Below are positions 16,985 to 25,781 of a DNA stretch of 64,000 bases, piece by piece. Source of the stretch: Lewinellaceae bacterium. Lineage in GTDB: Bacteria; Bacteroidota; Bacteroidia; Chitinophagales; Saprospiraceae. Below the pieces are notes generated by a model. That model did not search any database and had not been told where the DNA came from. It saw nothing but the letters and a program-made list of their open reading frames with translations. Numbering within the stretch: position 1 is the first letter of the stretch; each line of letters starts with the position of its first letter. A program made the position numbers and the translations under genes. Location of the stretch: positions 310,001-374,000 of the forward strand of contig JACJYH010000004.1 of assembly GCA_020636195.1 (NCBI GenBank), written 5' to 3'.

Positions 16985-18304
16985 GTGAGTTCTGAGAGCA
17001 AGCATACAAAGTTGACGGTGAGTGGATTGTTGGATAGATTATCCAAGAAAGAATTGTCTACATTCGTCTTACAATATTCCAAAAAGGATAAGAAAGTGGC
17101 GACCGCTCTCAAGGTTGCATTTGCGTACCGAATGGAAGATTATGATTCGGCTATTGTTTTCAAATCCCTTCTCAATGAAATAGCACCTATAAAAACAGCG
17201 GTACAAACGAAACTGAGTGTCAATCAAAGAAAATACTTCATCGATACTGCTCTGACATTCATGGATCAAATAGATGATCTATTGGTTGAAGAAAATTATA
17301 TTCACGCCTTTGCATTATTTTCAGCGCTGTTCAATAAAGTGGAATATTTGGTATATGAATGGAATGACCATGAAGAACTATTGGATATTTCGAAGAAATT
17401 GCACCATAATATAACACTATTTTTCAAGCCATCTGTGGCAAGGGCACTCCAAGATACTGTTGTAGAGTTTCTCTTAGAAATGGCAGATAAATCTTACTAT
17501 ACCTACATCTACGACGAATACAGCATTTATCTCATTCTGAACACATTGAAACACCATTCCCTAAGAGAGAGAATTCTCAACATGCTCTCCATAAAGCTTC
17601 AGAATGCAAAAACGGATGAATCCAGGTCAAATTATTTGGGGTTACATTTTATAGTGTTTGGTGGTTCTAGTAGTCTAACAACTGATACTTTCAGAGAATA
17701 TCCTTTGACCATTCTACAGACGTATGATTTTCTTGTCAAGTTGAATTATGCCAAGTTAGGATTAGGAATTCTTGAGCAGCAGTTCAGTTCAGACACAGAC
17801 AATATTACAGTGTTGCACAGGCTTTTGTATGCGTATATAGCCACGAAATCAAATCTGAAAGCCAGAAAGACAGCACTCAAAGTGTATAAAATGACATTCA
17901 ATCCTTTGTATTTACAAATCATGGAAGACGAACTCCCGGAGCAACAGCGGCTAAGGTTCAGAGACGATATGTATAAATGGGTTTTGAGTACAGAAAATGA
18001 CGTCAGGATTGTGGATTATTATTTGTTTTACGACCTGTATGAAGATGCTTTTTCGTATCTTTTGATAAAAGGTAATCTGGATTTACTCGAAAAATATGAT
18101 GACAAACTTGTGAAGTACGACCAAAATAGGCTAGAAAACCTCTATATTCAATTGATAGAAGAGTATGCACTAGATCATGATGAAAACCAAACAAAGGTGA
18201 AGGTAAAAGAGCTATTTCAACATTTTAAGCGAAAAAATTACAGAGACTTGGCTGCAAAAATCACTAAAAACCTAAGTATTGCGTCAAGAGACAAAGATTT
18301 TTAA
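16985..18304 (+). CDS. Unknown alpha-helical protein, possible helical-repeat scaffold
   Basis: The 439-residue product starts at a GTG (no ATG occurs before residue 49) and is predicted to be almost entirely helical. It has repeated stretches such as LLDRLSKKELSTFVLQY, FALFSALFNKVEYLVYEW and LLEKYDDKLVKYDQNRLENLY. There is no signal peptide, membrane segment or catalytic motif. The pattern resembles TPR-like or ARM-like helical repeats. A general similarity to helical proteins found beside SWIM or helicase genes is possible but unproven. The gene stands alone, with a dispersed repeat upstream and the convergent ALDH gene downstream. Confidence 0.75.
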   Translation: MSSESKHTKLTVSGLLDRLSKKELSTFVLQYSKKDKKVATALKVAFAYRMEDYDSAIVFKSLLNEIAPIKTAVQTKLSVNQRKYFIDTALTFMDQIDDLLVEENYIHAFALFSALFNKVEYLVYEWNDHEELLDISKKLHHNITLFFKPSVARALQDTVVEFLLEMADKSYYTYIYDEYSIYLILNTLKHHSLRERILNMLSIKLQNAKTDESRSNYLGLHFIVFGGSSSLTTDTFREYPLTILQTYDFLVKLNYAKLGLGILEQQFSSDTDNITVLHRLLYAYIATKSNLKARKTALKVYKMTFNPLYLQIMEDELPEQQRLRFRDDMYKWVLSTENDVRIVDYYLFYDLYEDAFSYLLIKGNLDLLEKYDDKLVKYDQNRLENLYIQLIEEYALDHDENQTKVKVKELFQHFKRKNYRDLAAKITKNLSIASRDKDF

Positions 18305-18381
18305 GCTATGCTAGATTCTATTCGAAAGAATTCAAACAGGAAACGAAAAATTCTTGACTATCTTTTATGAAACTCTATTTT

Positions 18382-20766
18382 CTACGCTCCATAAGGCACC
18401 CAAATGTTTTTCACTTCCACTGCCTTGCGTAAAAATTCATAGCCTTGACCTTGAAAATCATCAAACCAATCAGGATACTTTCCGTAATTCACCCATGTAC
18501 GCTTGAGATTATCTACGGACAATGATTCTATTTCTGTACTGCCTTCAGCTGTACCCCAATACCAAATACCATCTACATCATCGTGTTTTGCTAATTCTTT
18601 TGCCAATTCGCCCTTTAATCCTGTTACAATATTGACAGATCCTGAAGGCACATCCGATGTTTCAAAAATTTGATAGAAATCCGTTGCTGATAATGGAGAT
18701 GTCTCAGATGGTACTGCAATGACTGTATTTCCCATGGCTAATGCAGGAAATACCGACGATACAAAACCCAACAATGGCATTTCATTCGGACAAATGACCG
18801 CCATAACACCTACAGGTTCATTCATGGCAAGAGTAACAAATCTCTGAGTAGTGCTGTGCACTTTGCCGTCGTATTTGTCACACATTGCGGCATAATAATA
18901 TATTCTTTCAATGGATTTTTCCACTTCAAGAGATGCTTGCGCTATATTGACATTGGTTTGTTCTGCAATCCTTTTGGCAAATTCTTCGGATCGGGCCGAC
19001 AAATTTTCTGCGATATAATACATGACTTGTGCTCTTGCGTGTCCCGTCATATTTTTCCATTGTGCGCCATTGTGCGCTGCTTCTACAGCATTTCTGATGT
19101 CTTTTCTGTTGCCTTTACCCACTTCTCCCAGCCGTTCATTGTATTGATCTACTATGGTCAATGAGTAACCACCATCGGGTCTGGCTTGCTTTCCGCCAAT
19201 GAATAATTTTGCTGTTCTGTCTATATCTATACGAGGTGTTTTAGATATGGATTTCTGCTTTTCTAATTTCTGCGTTTTTGGTTGATCAGACCAAGAAGAC
19301 ACTGCTTTGGACTTTACATATTCATACAAACCCTCATGTCCGCCTTCTCTACCATATCCTGACTCTCTATAACCACCGAAACCTGAACCTGCATCGAAGA
19401 TGTTAGAACAATTCACCCAAACAGTACCTGCTTTAATCTGTGGGGCGATGTCCAAGGCTAAGTTGATATTTTCTGTCCATAAACTACATGCTAATCCATA
19501 TCTAGTATTATTGGCAAGTTTGACGGCTTCAGAGTGCGATCTAAATGTCATTGCTACCAAGACAGGACCAAATATTTCTTCGCGGGCTATTGTGGAAGAA
19601 GTGCCAACGTTGGTAAATAGAGTAGGAGGGTAGAAATACCCATCTTTTGGACATTCCCATGAAGGCTGCCACACCTGATTTCCTTCTTTGATACCGAGCT
19701 GCACGTATCCGTCAATGGTATTCACCTGAACTTCGTCCACAATCGCTCCAATGTCAATATTCTTATCCAACGAATCGCCGACACGTAGGGTCTCCATCCT
19801 ATTTTTTATTTTCGCATACAAGGTTTCTGCTACACTTTCTTGTACCAATAACCGCGAACCTGCACAGCATACTTGCCCTTGGTTGAACCAAATGGCGTCC
19901 ACAATGCCTTCAACAACAGAATCAAGATCAGCATCTTCAAATACGATGAATGGCGATTTTCCACCCAATTCTAATGACAATTTCTTTCCTGATCCGGCTG
20001 TGGCTTTCCTAATAATCTTACCAACTTCTGTAGAACCCGTAAAAGCGATTTTCTTTACCTCGGGATGGCTTACTAAAGCCGCGCCTGTATGTCCGAAACC
20101 TGTGACTACATTGACCACACCATTGGGTAAACCTACTTTCGCACAAATATCAGCAAAGAGTAACGCTGTGAGCGAAGTAAATTCCGCAGGTTTCAAAACA
20201 ACAGTGTTGCCCATAGCCAAGGCAGGTGCTATTTTCCATGAAAGCATCAACAATGGAAAGTTCCAAGGAATGATCTGACCTACAACGCCGATAGGAGCAT
20301 AATCCTTCATGGATGAATCCATCAATTGTGCCCATCCTGCATGGTAATAAAAATGTCGTGCAACCAAGGGAATATCGATATCACGCGTCTCGCGGATCGG
20401 CTTTCCATTGTCCATTGATTCTAGTACGGCAAAGAGTCGTGAGTGCTTTTGTATTTGCCTAGCCAAGGCATATAAATATCTGGCTCTTTCATGGCCGGAA
20501 AGAGCCGCCCATGATTTTTGCGCCTTTTGTGCCGCCTTTACAGCTTTATCGACGTCTTCAGCATTTGCATCTGATATTTCTGCCAATACTTTCTTATTGG
20601 ATGGATTCTTGGTTTCAAAGAATTTTTTTGACAACGGTGCTTGCCATTTCCCATCAATAAACAATTGGAATCGCTTCTGGTGCGAATTCAAATATTCTAT
20701 GGCTTCATTTTGACTTTCCGGTGCAGGGCCGTAGGTCATATTCAAATATATATCTTTTACCTTCAT
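18382..20766 (-). CDS. ALDH16-like aldehyde dehydrogenase with a second, Cys-less ALDH domain
   Basis: The 794-residue protein has two ALDH-type domains. The first (about residues 30-490) is complete. It has IIPWNFPL, LELGGKSP with the general-base Glu and GQVCCAGSR with the catalytic Cys. The second (about 510-794) repeats the coenzyme-binding half (MNEPVGVMAVICPNEMPLL, PALAMGNTV) but has no GQxC active-site loop and ends early. This layout is that of the ALDH16 family, in which the second domain is structural. It follows deoC by 35 bp on the same strand. Oxidation of acetaldehyde from the DeoC reaction is therefore the likeliest role, although this is inferred from context. Confidence 0.88.
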   Translation of the reverse strand: MKVKDIYLNMTYGPAPESQNEAIEYLNSHQKRFQLFIDGKWQAPLSKKFFETKNPSNKKVLAEISDANAEDVDKAVKAAQKAQKSWAALSGHERARYLYALARQIQKHSRLFAVLESMDNGKPIRETRDIDIPLVARHFYYHAGWAQLMDSSMKDYAPIGVVGQIIPWNFPLLMLSWKIAPALAMGNTVVLKPAEFTSLTALLFADICAKVGLPNGVVNVVTGFGHTGAALVSHPEVKKIAFTGSTEVGKIIRKATAGSGKKLSLELGGKSPFIVFEDADLDSVVEGIVDAIWFNQGQVCCAGSRLLVQESVAETLYAKIKNRMETLRVGDSLDKNIDIGAIVDEVQVNTIDGYVQLGIKEGNQVWQPSWECPKDGYFYPPTLFTNVGTSSTIAREEIFGPVLVAMTFRSHSEAVKLANNTRYGLACSLWTENINLALDIAPQIKAGTVWVNCSNIFDAGSGFGGYRESGYGREGGHEGLYEYVKSKAVSSWSDQPKTQKLEKQKSISKTPRIDIDRTAKLFIGGKQARPDGGYSLTIVDQYNERLGEVGKGNRKDIRNAVEAAHNGAQWKNMTGHARAQVMYYIAENLSARSEEFAKRIAEQTNVNIAQASLEVEKSIERIYYYAAMCDKYDGKVHSTTQRFVTLAMNEPVGVMAVICPNEMPLLGFVSSVFPALAMGNTVIAVPSETSPLSATDFYQIFETSDVPSGSVNIVTGLKGELAKELAKHDDVDGIWYWGTAEGSTEIESLSVDNLKRTWVNYGKYPDWFDDFQGQGYEFLRKAVEVKNIWVPYGA

Positions 20767-20801
20767 GATGTTTTGTGCTTTTGAATTGAATACATGGTTT
20801 T

Positions 20802-21815
20802 TTAACTCATCGGATGTCTGTAATAGGCAGAATATCTTCCTGTAACAAAATGCTCTAATTGGCGTTCGATATCTGAAAGAAGGCTGCTGGCCCCGAACCT
20901 GAAGAGCTCAGGAGTCAACCAGTCGTCGCCCAACTCTTCCTTTATAAGAATCAGCCAGTTGAGCGCATCTTTGGCTTTTGAAATGCCACCGGCCGGTTTA
21001 TAACCCACTTTATACCCTGTCAAAGCTTGATATTCTCTGATGGCGCGCACCATCACAAGACTTACAGGTATGGTTGCATTGACAGATTCTTTTCCTGTAC
21101 TAGTTTTTATAAAGTCCGAACCTGCCATCATGGCTACCATGCTTGCTTTAGCTACTTGGGTATATGTAGGAATTTCTCCAGTCGCCAAAATGGTTTTCAT
21201 ATGCGCCTCACCACACGCTGCTCTACACATTTTTATTTCGTTGTACAAGGCTTCCCATTGATTTGTAAGTACTAATGTCCTAGAAATGACAATATCAATC
21301 TCTTTGGCCCCGGCAGCCACCGATTTTTTAATCTCTTGAATTTTGATATCCAAGTCTATTTGACCTGCCGGAAAACCTGTGGAAACAGCTGCTATGGGAA
21401 GGCTAGAACCACGCAATGCTTTCTCAGCTGTGGGAATCAGATTATGATACACACACACAGCACCTGTAGTCAGATGTACGTCTTCAATTCCAAGAGCTTT
21501 CTCGATATCCGGTCTGATGGGATGCAAAGCTTTGCTGCACAATCTCTCCACATTTCCGGGCGTATCATCTCCTGATAATGTTGTCAAGTCAATGCAAGAT
21601 ATGGCTTTCAATAACCAAGCCGCTTGCCATTCCTTTTTTACCGATCTCCTTCCTGGAAGTGTTGCAGCTCGTCTCTCAACGGCGGATCTATTGATTTTGA
21701 TATTTTCAAAATACGATGAGTCAAATGGAATGCCTTCATTTCTTTTGAACTCATGGTTTTGTGTCAACAATGCATTGATTGTTTTCACTTTTACATTTTG
21801 AGATGTGGTGGACAT
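20802..21815 (-). CDS. deoC: Deoxyribose-phosphate aldolase (long form)
   Basis: DeoC splits 2-deoxyribose-5-phosphate into acetaldehyde and glyceraldehyde-3-phosphate. The 337-residue protein carries the Schiff-base Lys in DFIKTSTGK and the second active-site Lys in KVGYKPAGGIS. It is longer than the classic bacterial enzyme of about 250-260 residues and resembles the long form also found in eukaryotes, with an extra N-terminal part of about 80 residues. It lies between deoA (52 bp upstream) and the ALDH gene (35 bp downstream), forming a deoxynucleoside catabolism operon. Confidence 0.93.
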   Translation of the reverse strand: MSTTSQNVKVKTINALLTQNHEFKRNEGIPFDSSYFENIKINRSAVERRAATLPGRRSVKKEWQAAWLLKAISCIDLTTLSGDDTPGNVERLCSKALHPIRPDIEKALGIEDVHLTTGAVCVYHNLIPTAEKALRGSSLPIAAVSTGFPAGQIDLDIKIQEIKKSVAAGAKEIDIVISRTLVLTNQWEALYNEIKMCRAACGEAHMKTILATGEIPTYTQVAKASMVAMMAGSDFIKTSTGKESVNATIPVSLVMVRAIREYQALTGYKVGYKPAGGISKAKDALNWLILIKEELGDDWLTPELFRFGASSLLSDIERQLEHFVTGRYSAYYRHPMS

Positions 21816-21867
21816 AGTGGTTTAAATAATGTCTATTAAAGGTCAAATATAATAATAAAAGATTCAA

Positions 21868-23175
21868 TTAAGCATATTTCGTAATAATCAATGGACTTGG
21901 AGTAGGAGGTTGCTCATCAAAAATATACGCTGATTCAAGATGTGAGGCACTTTTTTCAAAACCATGTTCATCATTAGTATATAACATAGCTAAAGTATCT
22001 CCGACATTGACAAAATCTCCTACTTTTTTATGCAGCATGATCCCTGCATTGTAGTCTATTGTGTCTTCCTTTGTCTCTCTTCCGGCACCCAATCTCATGG
22101 CTGCCAACCCTAAATCCATCGCAGAAATAGAATGAATATATCCTGATGATGTTGATAAAAATGCTTTGGAAAAAGAATTTTTGATGCGACTTTCAATCTC
22201 ATCGATATATGCTAATTCACCACCTTGGGCGGTAACCATCTCGCAGAATTTTGAGTAAGCCGAACCATTATGCAGTTTTTCGATGCAAGCATTTTTGGCA
22301 CTCTCGTGATCTTGAAAAGTATTGGACATCAATAACATTTCTGCGCCCAAATGGATACAAACTTCTTCAAAATCTGCAGGTCCGTGACCTTGAAGTGTTT
22401 CTATTGCTTCTTTGACTTCTAAGGCATTGCCTATAGCAAATCCTAAGGGTTGTTCCATGGATGTGACGACAGCAACCAATGATTTATCCATTCTTTTTGC
22501 GGTTTTTATCATCAAAGTGGCTAAGGACTTTGCATCTTCAATGTTTTTAATAAATGCTCCATCTCCGATCTTCAAGTCAATGACGATAGCATCAGATCCG
22601 CAAGCAAGCTTCTTGCTCATAATACTGGAGGCAATCAAAGCAACATGATCTACTGTTGCCGTCACATCTCTCAAAGCATAGATCTTCTTATCAGCAGGTA
22701 CCAAACTCTTGGTTTGACTGCAAATAGCGATTTGGTGATTGCGCACTTGATCAATGAAGTGTTCCGCTGACATATCCACTTTAAATCCGGGAATAGATTC
22801 TAATTTGTCCAATGTTCCCCCTGTATGACCTAATCCTCGTCCTGACATTTTGGCCACTGGGACACCAAAAGAAGCTACTAATGGCCCCAAAACTAAAGAA
22901 GTCTTATCACCTACACCACCTGTGGAGTGTTTGTCAACCTTGATACCCGGAATCGAAGTCAAATCTATGGTATCACCGGAATACATCATTGCCTCGGTCA
23001 GTGCAGCAGTCTCTTCTTCATTCATATCCATTAAATATGCTGCCATCAACCAAGCAGCCATTTGATAGTCAGGAATGGTGCCATTTGTGTATCCGGAAAC
23101 CATGCATTGTATCTCTTCAGAGCTCAATACTTCTCCGTTTCTCTTCTTTTTGATGATTTCTATTACTGAATGCAT
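21868..23175 (-). CDS. deoA: Thymidine/pyrimidine-nucleoside phosphorylase
   Basis: The enzyme phosphorolyses thymidine or other pyrimidine (deoxy)nucleosides to the base and (deoxy)ribose-1-phosphate. The 435-residue protein carries the family signature (KMSGRGLGHTGGTLDKLES), the phosphate loop KHSTGGVGDKTSL and the base-contact block ALRDVTATVD. The C-terminal domain ends with a biotin-like fold (KKVGDFVNVGDTL). Size and motif order are normal. It leads the deoA-deoC-ALDH run. The choice between thymidine and broader pyrimidine specificity cannot be made from the sequence alone. Confidence 0.93.
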   Translation of the reverse strand: MHSVIEIIKKKRNGEVLSSEEIQCMVSGYTNGTIPDYQMAAWLMAAYLMDMNEEETAALTEAMMYSGDTIDLTSIPGIKVDKHSTGGVGDKTSLVLGPLVASFGVPVAKMSGRGLGHTGGTLDKLESIPGFKVDMSAEHFIDQVRNHQIAICSQTKSLVPADKKIYALRDVTATVDHVALIASSIMSKKLACGSDAIVIDLKIGDGAFIKNIEDAKSLATLMIKTAKRMDKSLVAVVTSMEQPLGFAIGNALEVKEAIETLQGHGPADFEEVCIHLGAEMLLMSNTFQDHESAKNACIEKLHNGSAYSKFCEMVTAQGGELAYIDEIESRIKNSFSKAFLSTSSGYIHSISAMDLGLAAMRLGAGRETKEDTIDYNAGIMLHKKVGDFVNVGDTLAMLYTNDEHGFEKSASHLESAYIFDEQPPTPSPLIITKYA

Positions 23176-23284
23176 ACCTTGGTAATACTGAAATTATACA
23201 TCACACAAATAATATGCCGCTTTATCAATAAAAAAATGTAATAGTGTGCAGTAAATACCAGCAAAACTCAGATGAATGATCTTT

Positions 23285-23935
23285 CTAAACCACTAAGCTA
23301 ATCCTGTGGACTCCCGGTTGATAGGGTTTAGAAAGTAGATATTTGATGTGTTCATAGTGCTGTGGATTGTCCTTGAAGTTGATGGTGTTAAGATCAATGA
23401 TCAGTACCGGATAGGATAAAATATTTCTAAAATACTCAAAATAAGCGTTTTGTATATTTTCCAAATATGTATCTGTGATGTACACTTCGTATTCTCTATT
23501 TCTTTTCTTGATGTTCTCCTGCAATATTGGAACGTCACGATGAAAATACACCATCAAATCAGGATTTGGAAAAGATTGATTCAAGACATGAAACATTTTC
23601 TGGAATAATCTAAATTCCTCTTGGTCCAGGTTATTCTTAGCAAAAAGCAAAGTTTTTACAAAGGTGTAATCCGAAACCGTAAATTCTGCAAACATATCCT
23701 TATTGATCAATGACCTCTGAAGCTGTTTGTGCCTCTCGGTCATGAAAAAGAGCTCCACAGTAAATGCAAAACGCTCCGGATTCTGGTAAAAATAGGGTAG
23801 AAACGGGTTGTCGGCAAATTCTTCGAGAATCAAGTTGCAGCTATATTCCTGTGTCAGCATATTGCAAAAAGTAGTTTTTCCGGCCCCAATATTGCCTTCA
23901 ATACAAATATAATGATATGGAAAAGTCTTTTTAAT
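23285..23935 (-). CDS. Deoxynucleoside kinase, probable non-ATG start
   Basis: This kinase family phosphorylates deoxynucleosides using ATP. The first ATG in frame (23860) would give 191 residues without a P-loop. Upstream of it the same frame stays open to a TAA at 23948-23950 and encodes YICIEGNIGAGKTTFC, the complete Walker A motif of the family. No ATG, GTG or TTG lies in that stretch. The best candidate is ATT at 23933-23935, giving 216 residues, the normal size. Other family parts are visible, such as the ERH motif in FFMTERHK and the late RNREYEVYITDTYL region. The gene lies between proC and deoA. An AUU start, or a sequence error or mutation at the start, would both fit. Confidence 0.8.
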   Translation of the reverse strand: MKKTFPYHYICIEGNIGAGKTTFCNMLTQEYSCNLILEEFADNPFLPYFYQNPERFAFTVELFFMTERHKQLQRSLINKDMFAEFTVSDYTFVKTLLFAKNNLDQEEFRLFQKMFHVLNQSFPNPDLMVYFHRDVPILQENIKKRNREYEVYITDTYLENIQNAYFEYFRNILSYPVLIIDLNTINFKDNPQHYEHIKYLLSKPYQPGVHRISLVV

Positions 23936-24017
23936 TCTAAAAAGGGATTACTTCTGCAAATGTATATTATTTATTGCTAATATAAAGCATAAAATCGTGA
24001 TGAGTCAATTGGAATGG

Positions 24018-24821
24018 TTATGATTTTGAAAGTTCTTCACTCCTTTTTTGGGCTGCAAAGAGGGCTTGCTGTATGGTAGAAGCAAGATTATTTTTCTCAA
24101 ATACGCTCAATGCTGCTTCAGTGGTACCTCCTTTGGAAGCTACAGCTTTGATCAACTCATCAAGGCTCAATTCGGCATTGTTGATGAGATGATATGCACC
24201 CAACATGGTTTGTTTTACAAATAATAAGGCTGTGCCTTCATCAAAACCCATTTGTACTGCTGCATCCACCATTTGTTTTACAAAATAATAATAATATGCC
24301 GGCCCGCTTCCGCTAATGGCAGTTACTGCATTTAACTCAGATTCATTTTCCAAATAAACCGATCTGCCGGTGGCATTGATTAGGTTTTCAACCTTTAATA
24401 GTTTCTGAAAACTGATACCTTCAGCAGCTGTAAAACCCGTAATGCCCATTCCGAGCATTGCAGGTGTATTTGGCATAGCTCTTATAACCATCTTATGGTC
24501 TAAACTAGTCTGAATCTTTTCAATGGTAATACCTGCCATTATACTCAGCACCACTTGATCAGGAGAAAGAACGGCTTTTAGGTCTTGTGTGAGTGAATGG
24601 AAATCTTGAGGTTTTACTGAAATAATAACAAGATCACAGTTGGTGATGGAATCATCAATAGTACTCACCACAACACCTTCTTTCAATGACCTCAGGTGTT
24701 CACAACGCACATCGCTTTTCTCGACCAATAGTAAATCTTTCTTATTGACTAAGTCATATTGTAAAAATGATCGCGCAAATGCAAGACCCATATTTCCACA
24801 ACCGATGATGGCTACTTTCAT
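24018..24821 (-). CDS. proC: Pyrroline-5-carboxylate reductase
   Basis: ProC performs the last step of proline synthesis, reducing 1-pyrroline-5-carboxylate with NAD(P)H. The 267-residue protein has the N-terminal Rossmann motif IIGCGNMG, the SVKPQDF loop, RAMPNTPAMLGMG and the C-terminal signature GSGPAYYYYFVKQMVDAAVQMGF followed by ASKGGTTEAAL. Length is normal. It is upstream of the kinase gene on the same strand, and the stop-to-P-loop-frame gap is about 70 bp. Co-transcription with the deo genes is possible but unproven. Confidence 0.96.
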   Translation of the reverse strand: MKVAIIGCGNMGLAFARSFLQYDLVNKKDLLLVEKSDVRCEHLRSLKEGVVVSTIDDSITNCDLVIISVKPQDFHSLTQDLKAVLSPDQVVLSIMAGITIEKIQTSLDHKMVIRAMPNTPAMLGMGITGFTAAEGISFQKLLKVENLINATGRSVYLENESELNAVTAISGSGPAYYYYFVKQMVDAAVQMGFDEGTALLFVKQTMLGAYHLINNAELSLDELIKAVASKGGTTEAALSVFEKNNLASTIQQALFAAQKRSEELSKS

Positions 24822-25035
24822 TTCAATGGATTTTAATATAAATTACTGAATATTAAATATATAATTTGATAAACTTCAAGTAATTCTTTAATCAAAAATT
24901 ATCAATTATTTGAAATCAGGATTCTATCAGACTACCACTCAAAGCCATAAGTTAGTCAAATAGAATACATTCTCTTTGACATCGCAAAGGTGAAAATCGA
25001 ATGCTTGAATTCCTTGGGCAATGACAAATATGCCA

Positions 25036-25680
25036 TTACTTATTGGAAGTTTCTGACTTTTGACTTTCGTACTCTTTATTCAATTCATCAACAGTTTCAA
25101 TTGTGATATCCAAAGAATTTTTACCAAACATCACTGATCCTCCTGAACCTTTCATGAGTACAAATTCATAGCCCTTCTGCTCAGCCACTTTTGCAAGATA
25201 TAGGTCTAACTTTTCCTGAAGGTCTTTTTGGGTTTCCAAGAGTTTTTTCTCAAAGTCCATAGCAGAATTTTCTCGCTGCTTCATCAAAGCTTCCTCCTCT
25301 TTGGCTAGGTTTTGTTGTTGTGCTGCGAACTTCTCTTCCAACTTTTTCAATTCTACAGGAGCAATTGTATTGGCTTTTTGTTGAATCTCCATGACTTCAT
25401 TTTGGAATTTTGCTGCTCTTTTTTGGAAAGCTTCTATTTTACCTGCCAAAGATTTTTCCGCTACTTTGGATTGGTTTTCCAAATCTGCTTTCTTATCAAT
25501 ATACAAATTGTATTTGCTCAATAACGTATCTATGTCAACGAAAACGATCTTAGGATTATTGACAGCAACGGTATCATTTTGGGCTTGAGAAACCACTGGT
25601 TCACCACCTTTTTTATCACATGAATTGAATGATAATACGGTGAATATCAATGGCAAAGTGTACATTATTAATCTGTTCAT
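25036..25680 (-). CDS. OmpH/Skp-like lipoprotein
   Basis: The 214-residue protein starts with a lipoprotein signal (LPLIFTVLSFNSC, Cys at residue 21). The Skp/OmpH pattern follows: the strand IVFVDIDTLLSKYNLY, a long charged coiled coil (residues about 60-160) and the closing strand KGYEFVLMKGSGGSVMFG. Skp-type proteins are periplasmic chaperones for outer-membrane proteins. A lipid anchor and a length over 200 residues are common in Bacteroidota versions. It stands alone between proC and the SNF2 gene. Confidence 0.88.
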   Translation of the reverse strand: MNRLIMYTLPLIFTVLSFNSCDKKGGEPVVSQAQNDTVAVNNPKIVFVDIDTLLSKYNLYIDKKADLENQSKVAEKSLAGKIEAFQKRAAKFQNEVMEIQQKANTIAPVELKKLEEKFAAQQQNLAKEEEALMKQRENSAMDFEKKLLETQKDLQEKLDLYLAKVAEQKGYEFVLMKGSGGSVMFGKNSLDITIETVDELNKEYESQKSETSNK

Positions 25681-25739
25681 TTTGTAATATTAAAATTTAA
25701 AGCAAATAAAATCTAACCTATGTATTGGTAATCAAGCCA

Positions 25740-25747
25740 CAAAAGTA
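25740..25747 (-). promoter_or_regulatory. Candidate -7 promoter element for the OmpH-like gene
   Basis: TACTTTTG on the minus strand fits TAnnTTTG and lies 60 bp upstream of the lipoprotein start, inside the 101-bp gap after the SNF2 gene. No TTG was found at the -33 position. Confidence 0.38.
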
Positions 25748-25781
25748 GTCATATTCAGCGAAATGAATAGATGAAAATCTA

